Below are positions 46,064-58,312 of a stretch of DNA of 64,000 nt, in pieces; positions within the stretch are counted from its first letter, which is position 1; every line of letters begins with the position of its first letter. Source of the DNA: Acer yangbiense. Lineage: Eukaryota; Streptophyta; Magnoliopsida; Sapindales; Sapindaceae. Made by a program: the position numbers and the translations under genes. The notes below the pieces were generated by a model. That model was not told the DNA's origin. It searched no databases and was given only the letters and a program-made list of their open reading frames with translations. Where the stretch lies: the NCBI GenBank assembly GCA_008009225.1, contig CM017761.1, positions 682,001-746,000 of the forward strand, written 5' to 3'.

Positions 46064-48874
46064 TTACTGCTTAGGTTTTGGCTTCAAGGATTCATCCTTC
46101 AAAAGAAGAAAAAACGGAAGGGAGTTAATCAAGCCTACCACGGTTTGTATGTAGAACTAATACGAATCTCATAAAAGTTTATTGAGGTAAGTATAGGATG
46201 TTTAAGTTATATTGACTACGTTACCAACCTTAGTACAGACGTAGATGTAATGGACGTCAGGGTTATTTCCAAGTAATGCTTGCACCGTGCTTCCTTCATC
46301 ATCCAAAGGAACAGGTTTTGTCAACTCCCATATTGGATTTTCGGGTTTCTCTTCGACTGAGTGTTTCTCTGCATGCGATAAATAACTAGATTAGACACTT
46401 CTGACCAATTCCTTAGCTATTACTTCGTAAGGATTAAAAAGAAATCAAACAGAAAGGATATTAAACAGCATACAGAACTGCCAGACTGTTATAATTGCAT
46501 GACTCGAAGAAAAGTCGGGAGGGGAAGATTTAATATACGTGTACTGATCCCATAAGTTGATATGAGTCTCAACGTTTAAGAAACTGAAGCTAGAGAATCC
46601 AGGAAGTTTAATCATTTAACATATAATAATAAACCATATTAGAAAGAATTCTTTTGAATACCGGAGGTCCAGAAGTAATGGGTTTAAATAAATTCAGGTT
46701 TTCAGATTTTCAAGAAACTAGGCTCCACTTTTAAGCACTCTCACATTATACTTCCCTTAAATCCTTTTAAGATCATCGAGAGGGTATAAACTTCTCTCAG
46801 AATTATGAGATAGTTTTCCTTTTCGATAAGTCAGATGAAAGCAAGGGAAGTTTAGAAGCAACTAACTCAGCATCATTATGTAAAATGTCGATGAAGGCAT
46901 GAAGCAGCTCAATTGCCAGTTAACCAGCACTCAGCAGCTAGGATAATGCCAAGTGTCACCCTTGTTTTCTCATTAGAATTAAATTCTCTAGTGTAATAAT
47001 GATCTACATATACAAGGATAAATCATAAAAGCATGATCGGATGACCTTAACTTTTATCGATCAAGATTTTCCTATTTTTGCTAATGAATAAATAAACAGT
47101 AGCGGTGGAGCAGATCAAGTAAGAACATAAAAGTATACACTCCTGCGTTACAGAAAAGAAGCGTTTCTGAAATAGTAGAATAACTGGAAAATGAGCTTTC
47201 ACAGTTTCACGTACCTATCACATGGAGCTTTATCCCCCACATGTTCGATTCTTTCAACAAGCTTAGACGATATGTTGGAGCTCCATATGTAATCTGAACC
47301 ATTCAAAAGACTAGTTAGTAGCATGCAAGTGAAACACAAGGAACACAAGGTACAACTATTTAAAAGTTGCCCACGGAAATATAGAAAGGAAAATAAATGA
47401 AAATACAGACAAATAGATTTTGGAGAAATAATGCGTCTAATTACCAGTATATAAACTCCTTGATCCTTGAGAACCCTATAGGTTGTCATCAACTGCTTCA
47501 ATATATGGTGAAAAGATCAAGAAAAACAAGAAAAAACGGAAAAAAAATGTTTGAAATGATTGTATACTATCATTTATTGTTTCTCTATACCTCCAAACTT
47601 CATTTAGCATTTGAGTAGCATTTTGTCGCGAATTATTTCCACACTAGGAACGAAATATTTTTCTGTTAGCAATAATCCCTTGAAAATACAGAACAAATAC
47701 AACATTACAGACACTCACCAAGATAGAGTCTAGAGTTCCTGAAAACACCACAAGGAAAAACATCAGCAAGTGATTTGTTAGATATTACCATCTCATCAAA
47801 CAAAATATTTGTGATTAAATAGAAATTGTACCACCTTTATCAATAACGCCATCAAAGGAACCAGATTGAAAATCATCCATTTTTCGAGCATCCATTTCAA
47901 TATCTGATTAACAGTTGAGGAAATCAAAGCTAAAACATGCAACCCTTAGTTGCAAAGTAACTCTCTACCAGAAACAAAATATTTTTGCATAACACATTCT
48001 TATCATAACAATTTTCACACCGACACTGATTATGGGTCATGGTTCTGCCAGGACCTACATACATAAAGTATTAGACACTAGGAGCGCGGTCTGTATAGCT
48101 ACTCCAACTATTAAGGAGGAAGAGGTGCCCAATCAACTCAAATTAAAGTTGATGTGCCTTAGCAGAACAAATTGATTCGAAACTCGAATCTTATCACCAA
48201 TACGAATGTGAGGTGCACAAGCAGTCAGTAAGAGTTGAGCATTAACAGAACAAATTGATTTAGTCATATGTTACCATTACTTGACAACCCTTTAACAGTG
48301 GATTCTGTCTTAATTAGAGAAACAATTACATGTTAAAAAATCTGACTATTATAATCACATTTCACATTCTCTCAATAGTTTTTTCTTAAACAAAAAGAAG
48401 AAGCATAAATTTAGAGTCAGATTCAAAAACAACACGATGTAACGTAAAAGCGAAATGATAAAAAAGATACATTTGAGATGAGGACGATCAGCGTATTTCG
48501 TCTCCATATGTCTAATGACAACAATCGATATATCAATGTTGATCACCTCCTCGTAGCCGTCATCGACCATGCCTTCGCTAAATGCTGTTTCAAAAAAAAA
48601 AAAAAAAAAAAAACGAAATATAGTTTTACGATTCTGAAAAAATAACGTGAGCAATTAATGATGAATCGAGATCCGAGTAAGTGGAGGAGGAGGAGAGACC
48701 GGAATTTCCGCAGCCGACGACAAGGACGCGGTGGTGGCGGTGAGGGAGGTAGAGGTTGACGAGAGGAGCTAAGGAAGGGTACTTCTGGTACCAATCGAAC
48801 GGGTACATTTCCCGCCCGTAGCGGCCGTTCCAATAGTCTACCTCTCCGTACGCTTGCGTCGGGGCTTCTTCCAT
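46064..48874 (-). CDS. SAM-dependent methyltransferase, METTL13/EEF1A-lysine-methyltransferase-like
   Basis: Nine exons in phase: 48700-48874, 48471-48584, 47835-47903, 47719-47738, 47591-47643, 47445-47475, 47215-47293, 46229-46368 and 46064-46096; 237 residues. The protein opens with YGEVDYWNGRYG and YPFDWYQKY, typical of this family. The SAM-binding motif I is VLVVGCGNS, followed by INIDIS (acidic motif), then MDARKMDDFQSGSFDGVIDKG and VWRVLKDQGVYILITYG. Class I Rossmann fold; relatives methylate lysines, but the substrate is unknown here. Exon 4 is only 20 bp. An alternative acceptor 12 bp upstream of exon 6 gives a stop and was not used. It matches a gene I recall as At3g17365. Confidence 0.92.
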
Positions 48875-49100
48875 TGTCGTTCGTTTCCCTCTCTCGATCT
48901 CTCTCTGGTTTTGTTTTTTTGTTTGTTTGTTTGTTTTTGTTTTACAGATCTCTCTCTCTCTGCGTTCGTGTCAAGTGGATCATGCTGTTAGGGTCATTAT
49001 GGTCATTTTCACATTCAATGATCAGGTAGTTGAACCAAAATAATTTTTATAGTGCATTCAGTTTACTTCAAATAATTAATATGTATAGTGCACTCAAATT
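48875..49100. promoter_or_regulatory. Methyltransferase upstream region
   Basis: The 5' flank has CT-rich tracts (48890-48960) and a TTTG run that may form the 5' UTR. No defined motif assigned. Confidence 0.35.
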
Positions 49101-49106
49101 TATCAA

Positions 49107-49160
<54 letters not shown>

Positions 49161-49177
49161 TCTTTCTATTATCAGTT

Positions 49178-49319
49178 CGAACTGACAAAAGTTATATCAG
49201 TTCCTTGTATGTGGGCCACTGGATTTAAATACTTTGACTGACAAGTGCATACAGCCAAGTCAAAGTATTTAAATCCAGTGGCCCATATGCAAGGAACTGA
49301 TATAACTTTTATCAGTTCG
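49178..49319. mobile_element. Foldback element inside a TA microsatellite
   Basis: Arms 49178-49239 and 49258-49319 pair over about 62 bp (cagttccttg..gggccactggattt..aaatactttgact). The element lies between two (TA)n tracts (about 49109-49156 and 49325-49372). It shares the tactttgact..aagtg..ataca loop block with the 13575-13713 foldback. Confidence 0.8.
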
Positions 49320-49323
49320 AGAC

Positions 49324-49375
<52 letters not shown>

Positions 49376-49376
<1 letters not shown>

Positions 49377-49600
49377 TATTACATCAACAACTACGGGGAC
49401 CAGTGAGACGGGGCTCTACAAGCACGGCCCGGACAAGCAACTCCCATAAGGGGAGAGGCGGAGAGCGCATCCACACGAAGGTGGGACAAGACCTACACAC
49501 ATTGTGGGAAAACCTCCATATACACACCAAGCCAGGATTCGAACCTTGGTGGCGAGAGTCTTAGGAAGACTATAGGCCACCAAGGCATAGGGCCAGTGTG
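49376..49600 (-). mobile_element. tRNA-derived SINE
   Basis: Read on the minus strand, a GC-richer ~225-bp unit has CCTTGGTGGCCTATAG near its 5' end and a perfect pol III B box GGTTCGAATCC, then a non-coding body. The 12-bp repeat tatcaatctgat at 49601-49612 recurs at 49101-49112, beyond the TA tract and foldback, as a likely target duplication. The TA tract would then be the SINE tail. Confidence 0.68.
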
Positions 49601-49612
49601 TATCAATCTGAT

Positions 49613-50280
49613 TTTTATACAAAATCAATTAATTATTTTTTAAGGAGAGGATTAATCTACTTCTCAAACAAATAAAAATAAAAAAACCAATTCACTTTAC
49701 ACATAAAAAAAATATATATATAATTATATATGTGTACAACAGTTATTCGAGTCCGCTGTAGTAATAATTTCACCACGATAAACAAGGAGTATAGCTATTC
49801 GGGTCGCTAACAATTTCGCACCGTAAATTTCTAGCTTAATTCACATGACTAAATTCGTTGGCTTTGAACATAAAATGTGTGTTATGAGTTTAAACTTTTA
49901 AAAATTACTAAAGCATATAAAACACCAATATTAGTAACCATATCAAACACCCATATTTAAAATATTTTGATAGTATGTTCATCAGATAAAAAAGTTTCAT
50001 ATATCTAATTCGAATTTTGTAACTCAAAAGAAATCATGATTATGTAATGTTCCCATAAGTTAATATTAACTATTAAGGTCTTAAAAAGTAAAATATTGTT
50101 AAGTAGATATTAAAACTTTTCCAAAAACTAAAAAGAGAAAAAGAAAATGTATGAAGGTTGTTCAATCTGATTCTCAAAAACAAAAGTAAAGAACATGTTA
50201 AATCTGAAGAAAGCCAATTGCTTGTATGAATTGGATATCAAGAAAGGAAAAATGTTTTGGAAGCATTTAACATTCCAAAG
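49613..50280. other. Intergenic region
   Basis: AT-rich. No feature recognised. Confidence 0.5.
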
Positions 50281-52625
50281 CTATCTCTTCTTTCTTCCAC
50301 CTTTCCCAGATTTGGATGAAGGTCCCGCAGCAGCAGCTGATGTGGATGCAAGCTCTTGTTTCTTTGTCCTACCGGGATGTCTAGGTACCAACTCTGCAAC
50401 ATGAAGCATCAGCTGTTTCCCTGCAATTCAATCACATCAGAAACTAAAATATATGGCGAGCAAAGACGCTGAAGATACAAGATGCATAAGTTATTTCCGT
50501 ACAATATAATTAGCTACAACAGAAAGTGTAACATATCAGGAATTACGACACGTTTGTTCACGCTAAATTTGGTCCACGATAGTTGATATCATCAACACAT
50601 TACCTCGACAATGAGATATTATTTCTTGTTTTTCAGTTTATGGATAAAAATAAAGGAAACCAAGGAAATTCTAAGACAATGAAGATTAAAATGCACTCTC
50701 ATGATTCTGCAGGAAAACAATAAGCATTTATAATTTCACCGGTTGCTCACAAATTTTTTTCATGAAAATTATACTTCATTCTGCAGGATGCAATTTTTTC
50801 TATGAATCTAAAAGCTTAAAAAAATAAGGTGGCAGGAACCAAGTTTGTTTGAAGCTTCTACCGATGTGTTGATAATGCCCAAAAACCAAAAAGAACTGTG
50901 ACAGGAAAGAGTAAGACCCTTTATCTCTCATTCTATGCAGCAACAGATTTGTGATGGTGAGGTGTTGAAAAGGAAATAATAATAATATATGGACAGTGAT
51001 CATATTCGACAGAGTTATATGCAAGAAGGAAAAGAACTTTTGAAAGATACCATAAAAGAAATTTGAGAAGTGGTGTGGTATGCCCCTGTAAAAACTTTTC
51101 AGATTAAGTGATCCACAATATGCGCTTCTGCAGGTAAAACGTAAGACACTTGGTCGAGGTACTAATAAAAACACAAGTTCTTGTTAGCTTAAGCTGTTAA
51201 AACTAGGACAGGTATGAGACAAATGCTATAGGCTAAACGGTCATATTGAAGGGAAAGGATGGAGAACATGCTCCAACAGCAGCATCAACTTAGCAAAACA
51301 ATTGTCGGGGACAAATGATGCAAATCAAAGTTCTGACCCATGGTGCTTTTTTAAAGAAGATTAAAGGTGGATAAAGAACAACTACAGCAGCCAGTTACAG
51401 AATTAAAAGAGAGTTACCAGAAATGACATGTCCAAACTAACACTCAAAATGCAGATGAGCAGACAAACAATATTGATTGGTTACTTCTCAGGAATCAAAC
51501 AACAGGACCAAGAAATAAAAAGGCTAATAACAGTATTAGCAATTGAAGGAACATAATATGCAATAGAAAACAAATTAATTAGAGCAATTGAAGGAACATA
51601 AGATGCCATAGAAAACGAATTAGAGCAATCAATTCCCAATCACCATCAATAAAGTATTCAGACTGTTCCATAATAATCGCAATTAACGAATTAATTCCCC
51701 TCGTATTAGTTGTAAAGAAACCCTTCAGCACCAAACCGTAACCTTTACAACCGCTACTCTAATTTCATTAACAAAACCATTTACTACCATTGCTGGAAAG
51801 AAAGAAGATTCTGCAAATACGAAGCTCCAGGTATTCTAAAATTTATTCAAAAATTTATGTGCAGTATCAAAAAATTGACACCAAAACATATAAAGTTCTT
51901 CTGCAATTTCTAGCAGCAACTATTTAACAGTCTGATGTAAAAAGCACCGCACGAAAACATGACATTGTCACCCCACCCATAATCAATCAATACAAAAACA
52001 GTTCAGAACTATTTATATTTGAAGAGCAAGTACGAAATCAAAATTATCGAACCACGAAAACGAGTAGAATCAGCAGCGGCAGCAACAACAAAAACAAAAA
52101 GCAACACTCACTGGAAGAAATGGCCGGATTGTACAAAGTCCCATCTTCCCTTTTCAGCAAGGCCCTGACTCTCCCTCTTTGCATAAAGTCCCTCGGATAC
52201 GCCTTGTCAATCTTCAACAAACAAAACGCATTTTAACAGTAAAGCAAACGAACCCAAAAACAAAACCAATCCAATTATAATTATAGAGCACGAAAAAGTA
52301 CACAAATGTTCATTGAATCCATTGACAGACCTCAATTGCAAAAAAAAAAAAAAAAAAAAAAAAACAATCTAATTACAATTACAAAACACGAAACAGTAAG
52401 TAAAACAAATGCTCATTTAATCCATTGACAGATGGACAGATCACAGACCTCAATTGCAAAAGGGATTTTGAGGTAGCTACAGCAGTCGCCGATCTCGGCA
52501 CAAGTAGGGTTTTCACAGGCTTTACTGGTGCTTATACGCCTCCCTTCAACAATCGTCTTCTTTGAGTTTATATAAACTGGATATATCACAATCCATTTCT
52601 TGATATTCGCTATTTCTCCATCCAT
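50281..52625 (-). CDS. SRP19: Signal recognition particle 19 kDa protein
   Basis: Three exons, 52449-52625, 52112-52211 and 50281-50420, give 138 residues. The protein starts MDGEIANIKKWIVIYPVYIN and has the SRP19 core (SKKTIVEGRRIS, CENPTCAEIGDCC, IDKAYPRDFMQRGRVRALLK), then a basic tail GKGGRKKR. SRP19 binds helices 6 and 8 of SRP RNA and is needed for SRP54 loading and co-translational targeting to the ER. An in-frame ATG 18 bp upstream is less likely because MDGE is the conserved end. Intron 2 is 1.7 kb and contains a ~45-bp direct repeat at about 51539-51627. It is divergent from PSMG4, with a 551-bp gap. Confidence 0.94.
52320..52460. repeat. Tandem duplication spanning the SRP19 exon 1 donor
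   Basis: The block caatgttcattgaatccattgacagacctcaattgc (about 52305-52340, broken here by a long A-run) recurs at about 52409-52460 as gctcatttaatccattgaca then cacagacctcaattgc. The second copy contains the true donor GAG|GTCTGT at 52449/52448. The first supplies an identical decoy donor about 120 bp into the intron. Confidence 0.8.
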
Positions 52626-53176
52626 CATCTCTCCTCTCAACACAAAGATCTACAATTTTTTTTATTTTTTATTTTGACGAAATTCGCTTCGTCAGCCTCG
52701 CAACGTTGCCTGAGATTTTTGACGATCTTCGTGTTTGGTTTTGGCTATTAAGATTTAATTTTGACAAGAATACAGAATGTTTATGCTACTAGTTGGTGCA
52801 TGGAGTTTCCGTGCTACAAAACTCTTGTTGCGCCACGTATATTAAAATAGGTCCGGCCAGTCTGCTGACATGTCATCCACGTCAAGAATGGACCGGGACG
52901 TGCCAGGGCACGTCACGATAACTCGCTAACGTGACCGTCAAGCGAGGAGTCGGCCGTGACGTGGCTTTTTACATCACGATAATTCATTGACGTGCTCACT
53001 CACGTCAGTATATGTTGTTTTTTTGGGTGGTTGACGTGGCAGATTACTATTGGTGGTGAAGTTGAGCTACGTCGTGCCTTGCAGAGAAATAAACCTCTCT
53101 AAAAACCCCAAATTGGTCATTTAAAAAAAATAAAAAATTAATAGATCAACTGATCAGCTTTCAAGTGTCTCTAACA
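52626..53176. promoter_or_regulatory. Shared SRP19/PSMG4 divergent promoter region
   Basis: Only 551 bp separate the two start codons. About 220 bp of it is an inverted copy of the ACGTCA-rich repeat, so many ACGTCA/TGACGT sites (cores bound by bZIP factors in plants) lie between the genes. Promoter role is inferred from position. Confidence 0.6.
52791..53010 (-). repeat. ACGTCA/TGACGT-rich dispersed repeat, copy 3 (inverted)
   Basis: The reverse complement aligns with 3461-3701: TACTGACGTGAG, AGCACGTCA, CCACGTCACGGCCGAC, GTGACGTGCC, TGACGTGGATG and GGAAACTCCATGCACCAA occur in the same order. Similarity stops at both ends. Confidence 0.78.
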
Positions 53177-54166
53177 ATGGCGGACGCAGCTCTAGCTTTA
53201 AACCAAGTTCTTAGCTCCGTCGAAACGCTCGAAGTCGACGAAAATACGAAGCAGGAGGACGCAAACGGTGACGGTAGTAGCAGCAGCAGCGTGCAAGTCA
53301 CGTGCTTCACCGACCTAGTCGACGACGTCACTTTCCATTTCCAGATTATCCGTCTCGCGAATCAGGTACTGTTAAAACACACAACCGTAGAGAATTGTGA
53401 GTCGTAATAGTAATATATTCACACGATATTGATGTTGATTTTAATATTTCTCTCTTGTTTTTACTTGTGAAAAAAAAATTGTGATAGATATACGCGTGGA
53501 TTGGTTGCAACTCTTCGAAATTGGGACGATTGTATGCAGCTGCACCTACACGGCCTGTAAGTTATAACAAATCCATTTAATTAATAGATATTATCCTGTC
53601 AGTTCAAGTGCGTAATGTTTTTTAAACCAGTTTGTTTAACAAATCGATATTAATTGTGTAATATTGTAATTGTTGATGATGATGATGCACAGAGCAATTC
53701 AGTGAGTGTAAGTTCAATACTTGGAGGAGTTTCGGATAATACAGGAGCTGGCATTGCTCGAAGATTAGGTATGATATTGTAGCCATGGTTCTGATGTGCA
53801 TTATAGCTTTAAAAGGTTTTTTTTTTTTTTTTTTTTTGGGCATGTGGGCTGATATAGATGTTCATTGCAGTGTTAAAGACCGGTCTCAATGTGATTGTTG
53901 CTTGCAATATCCCGAAGAATAGTCCTACGCTTGAGGTTTGGTTTTCTGTCAAAATGCCTTTTATTTTTGATTTTTAATGTAATTGTTCATTCGTTTGGTT
54001 TTTGTTATTGCCCTTGTAATGTGCACTTCCTTAATTTTCTGCATTTGTACATGATTTAAAGCATTATGTTTATATTTTGTATTTGTTGGGTTCTTAGGCG
54101 AATGCAGAGAAGAAGTTGGTGGAGAAGCTAATTAGTTTGGGGTATACAAGGCCAAAATCTTCGTAG
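53177..54166 (+). CDS. PSMG4: Proteasome assembly chaperone 4
   Basis: Five exons, 53177-53365, 53488-53556, 53693-53768, 53871-53935 and 54098-54166, give 155 residues. After a polar N-terminus with an Asp/Glu-rich stretch and a Ser run (34-38), the fold has VTFHFQIIRLANQIYAWIG, then RLYAAAPTRP, SSILGG and GAGIARRLVLKTGLNVIVAC, the PAC4 pattern. PAC4 works with PAC3 to assemble the 20S proteasome alpha ring in the cytosol. The start is the first ATG in good context (aacaatggc). A TTTT-rich intron precedes exon 4. The orthologue I recall is At1g48170, adjacent to SRP19 in Arabidopsis too. Confidence 0.9.
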
Positions 54167-55052
54167 CAGAGCTGGACCATAGTTTTTAATTGTTCAAGTG
54201 GTATTGTGATGCCTTCTGTAGAGATTTCGTGCATGAAGTTTATTCGGGGGGCGGGGGGTGGGTGGGGGGGCTACTCCAGTTTACTGATACAATGATAGTA
54301 TTTATTTTAGACTGATATGTAATGGTTTGGTTGTTGTAATGATTGAATCTGCTGTGGCTGTAACTTTTTACTTTTCTTATGATCAGAAAGTTACTAAATG
54401 AAGAGAATTCTTTGTATCACTTATGCATATTGTTTTCAATTTTTCCTTTGGTTTTATGTGATGCCAGTGAGTTGCTGCTTTCTCTGTTTATGACTAATAA
54501 GAATTTTAATGAGATTTGTGCAATTACTTGTGTAATCTCTATCTCTCTCTTTCCCTCTCTTAAGAATGATAAAACTATGCTCCATTTTGACTTAATAAGA
54601 ATAGTTGATGTATGAAATGACCTATTTTAAATCTGAGCCAGGATTTTTCAGCAAGATATGCAACAGATCATGCCAATTTTCTGTCTTATGAAGCTGCCAG
54701 ACACTTTTCTTTTGATCATTCTTTTGTGCTCAGCATGTCTGACAAATGAAATTTTACTTGTATTTTATCAGCTTGTTTGCATTTGATGCTCTGCATGGTA
54801 AAGATGCATGGTATATTTCCATTATCTTAATACTTGTAAATTTGTTTGATTCAAAAGATAATAAGTTGTTAACACCAAGAAGAAGAGAATGGATACCTAT
54901 TCAATGATCAAAATGATGTCCTCTAAAGCAAAGGATAACCATTTCATCCTTCAAAAGTTGGGAATATTGGCTTCTGTTGTTCCTTATATGTAGCCAACAA
55001 AGCTGACTGGGGTGACCTATTTACATACAATTCTGTGGAGAATTTTGTTGCC
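54167..55052. other. Intergenic; 5' part of the MATH segmental duplication
   Basis: From about 54335 the sequence repeats at 57300-57389 and again after 58868, upstream of the second MATH gene. Includes a conserved block atggatacctattcaatgat at 54888 that precedes MATH genes 1 and 2 (59275) and, altered, gene 3. This is probably 5' UTR or an old upstream frame. Confidence 0.55.
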
Positions 55053-56980
55053 ATGGCCAGTTTTGTTGATGAACAAGATGGTATGTTTCTCTCTCTTTGT
55101 ACATGTGTGTATAATTATATGCATTCAAAGCTTCAATCTTGAGTGTGTATGTGTGTGTGACTTTGTGATTTTTGCTTGTGATCATATTAAAAAATTTCAG
55201 CCCATTAGCTCATGAGTTTCTTTTTGCTACAGGGGTTGTAAGATTTATCTCAGATGCACCGCCAACTCATTACAAACTCAAAATACAATTATTCTCTTTA
55301 CTTGTGAAGAATGCAGTGGAAAAATATGAATCCGCAGAATTTGAAGCTGGCGGATACAAATGGTATATTTTCTTTTGGTAAACCAACATGTCTATAAAGT
55401 CTTTGAATCACCGATATTGTTATCTAATTTCTAACCATTAGTCTATTATGTCCATGCTCACAGGAAACTGGTTCTGTACCCAAATGGAAATAAAGGCAAG
55501 AATGTGAAAGATCATATCTCTCTATACTTGACATTGGCCGACACAAGTTCAGTCCCTCCTGGTTGGGAGGTTTATGCAGTTTCGACTGTTTTTGCTTGAC
55601 CAGAGCAAGTACAACTACTTGACAATTCAAGGTTATTATATATTTTACAATTCAGTACATAGTATCTCTGCTTGTTAATTTCACCTCATTAAAGTGTATA
55701 CATTCATTGTATGTTTCCTTTTTCAAATACTTATTCTTTCGATAACCTTTTTGATTTTGTCTACTACAAGCAAAGCTTGTCCCATTTACTAATTATTTGG
55801 TCACTTTGTTATGCCTAGATGCCATTGGAAAGGAAAGTGACTTCCATGAATTGAAGCTTGAATGTGGTTTCGATCACTTTGTCCTGCTTAAAGCATTTAA
55901 TGATGCTTTTAATGGATACCTGGTAGAGGACAAGTGTGTGTTTGGAACAGAGGTCTTTGTTACTAAAGAGAGAGGCAGAGTAAAAGCAGAATGCTTGTCA
56001 ATGATAAAAGATACCTCTAGTGTTAAGTATGTTTGGAAGATTGAAAACTTTTCAAAGTTAAGTGCAGTATCTTACGAGTCAGAAGTATTCAGTGCTGGAG
56101 GTCACAAATGGTATTGAAGAAAAGACTTTTGTTTCTTTCCATTTTGAATTTTTAAAAACTGTTGGAGATGTACTTTTTTTTTTTTTTTTTGGTTTTACCT
56201 TCTTACAGAATGTATTGAGATGACAAGGAAAAATAAGCTTATTTTCCCACAAAGTATTACTAATTAGAAGTGATCTTTTTCTTTTTTGAGTTTCAAACAA
56301 TACAACAGATTGTCATTTTCCATTGTACTAGACAGAATTAGAGTTCACCATGATTCTTATATTTGTTGATTGTTGCAGGAAGATAAGGCTCTATCCCAAT
56401 GGATTAAAACATCTAAATAGGAGTCATCTTTCTCTCTTCTTGCTTTTGGCGGATTTTACTCCTGATTCTAAAGTATACATAGACTACACGTTGCGCATAG
56501 TGGATCAATTACAGGCCAACCACATAGCTGTTAAAGGTAAAAGATTGTCATGTACATCAAAGTTATCGGTTGCAGATATATGGAAGTAGATTTAATGGAC
56601 TGTATTATTTTTTTGTTCAAACACGGTACAAAAAAATAAAGAGAAATGATATATCATTTATTAGATGCATCAAACGGTTTAATTTTGACAAAATCTGAAC
56701 GTCCCCACTAAATAATGACTGGTGTAGGCTTTGGAAATGGGGGAAATGGAGTAGAGCAATTATTGTTAGCCAAATGCGAATAAGCTGAGAATTGCCATTT
56801 TCTCTTGCAGCTGATCACTGTTTCACTGCTTCGGCTACCTCTCGGGGTTTGCAAAAATTCGTTACACCAAGTTACTTGAATGATCCAAGCAATGGTTGTC
56901 TAGTGAAGGATATGTGCTTGGTGGAAGCAGAGGTGAACGTTTGGGGTTGCCAGGGCTCTACGACAGATATTGTGATGTAA
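55053..56980 (+). pseudogene. Double-MATH-domain gene, copy 1, frameshifted
   Basis: Six exons align with copies 2 and 3: 55053-55080, 55233-55362, 55464-55631, 55819-56110, 56379-56536 and 56811-56980. Exon 3 is 168 bp against 170 bp in the intact copies. The 2-bp loss near 55576-55584 shifts the frame and gives TGA at 55597-55599, so only the first MATH domain (YKLKIQLFSLLVKNAVEKYESAEFEAGGYKW) is made. Downstream exons still encode a second MATH domain (KYVWKIENFSK, SAGGHKWKIRLYPNG) in frame, so loss is recent or downstream exons stay under conversion. MATH/TRAF-like domains bind peptides; in plants such tandem families diversify quickly. Confidence 0.85.
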
Positions 56981-57187
56981 AACTTTTCATTAAAATAAAT
57001 CATTAATAATAGTAAGGCTTCATGAATCACGGCTCTGTAAAATAAAATAAAAAACTCCCTTGTACAGATTATGAAAATATAGTAGGTATGTTGTTCATCA
57101 ATTAAAATGTGGTATAAAATTTACCTTTTACAATTTGGTGCTAATTTTAAGGGTTAGTTTCAATGGCATTCATTTGAATACACATTG

Positions 57188-57270
57188 TTACTTTTTTTTT
57201 TTGGTTGAATTTTATAAATTTGGGAGTTGGAGAGGAGGTAGTGATTCAAACCCACGATAAAGGGCTTATC
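57188..57270. repeat. T-rich SINE-like repeat
   Basis: Poly-T, then ttggttgaattttataaatt, gggagttggagaggaggtag and gattcaaacccacgat, similar in layout to 9241-9720, 33718-33805 and 42045-42165. Confidence 0.45.
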
Positions 57271-57570
57271 ATCTCTTACTTTCAATTGAATACACTCTAT
57301 TACTGTTGAATCTGTTGTTGCTGTAACTTTCTTGTGATATAATTGTCTTCTCCTCCTATGATTAGACAGGTTACTGAATGAAGAGTTTGTGATGCAGCAA
57401 GCAAAGACGATATGACAAACAAAGGTTTGGATTTCATGGAGTGGAGGAATCGACTCAAAGACGAAGTGTGCGGAAAGAAGGAAGCAAAGACTCGGAATGG
57501 TTTTAACTGTCAGAATGGGAAAATTTCGGGGGCCTTTTCAGAGGGCAAACGAACTCAAAATCAACATTAT

Positions 57571-57996
57571 AATATGTTTCCGGAAAGCCCAAGACGAGTC
57601 CTACAAATGTTATGAAGACTTCGTCTTCCGTAACAGATCACAACAGGCCCAAATTCGGCCATTTAGATTATTGCGCGAAGACTTGAGCTGGATGAGAGCT
57701 GGACACAGTGAGCTGGACGAGATGATCCGGGCTGAACTTCGTGGACCTCTACAGAAGGCATATGAGATCGGATTATTTATTATAATATGTTTCCGGAAAA
57801 CCCAAGACGAGCCCTACAAATGTTATGAAGACTTCATCTTCTATAACGGGCTCCAGCATATCAGAATTTGGCCATTAAGTTTCATGCGCACCAAGACAGC
57901 TGTTTCGATTTTTATGGTTTTTAATTGTTGTCATGATTCCGTACGTTTATTTTATTTCCTTTTGGTTTATATATAATTAGGTTATTAATTATTTTA
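57571..57996 (+). repeat. 213-bp tandem repeat inside the TIR element
   Basis: Two units begin aatatgtttccggaaa at 57571 and 57784. They share cccaagacgag.cctacaaa and tgttatgaagacttc. The second unit trails off near 57905. A 159-codon frame across them has no recognisable domain. Confidence 0.75.
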
Positions 57997-58312
57997 TGAT
58001 TTGATTTTATTAAATCAAATTCTATTTCCTTTTTAGATAGGTTTTTAATGTTTTAGGATTCTTTTGATTTTTAGGAGATTTGATATCTTTTTGATTTAGG
58101 ATTCTTTCCCGTTTGTTTAGGATTTTCTTGTTAGTCAAGTTTTGAAATTCTATTTAAATAGATTGTATTAGGGTTTGAAAGACAGCTTTTGATTAATAAA
58201 AATTCAGAGATGTTTCTCAACTATCCAATTACATTATCCTTCGTGCACGAAGTCGATTATCGTATTTGAAGCCTAATAATTCGGTATTCGTGCGCAAATC
58301 AACAGAGCGTTA

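Noticed and set aside
57497..57976. 159-codon frame as a gene
   Set aside because: It runs over a 213-bp tandem repeat inside a mobile element and encodes no known domain.
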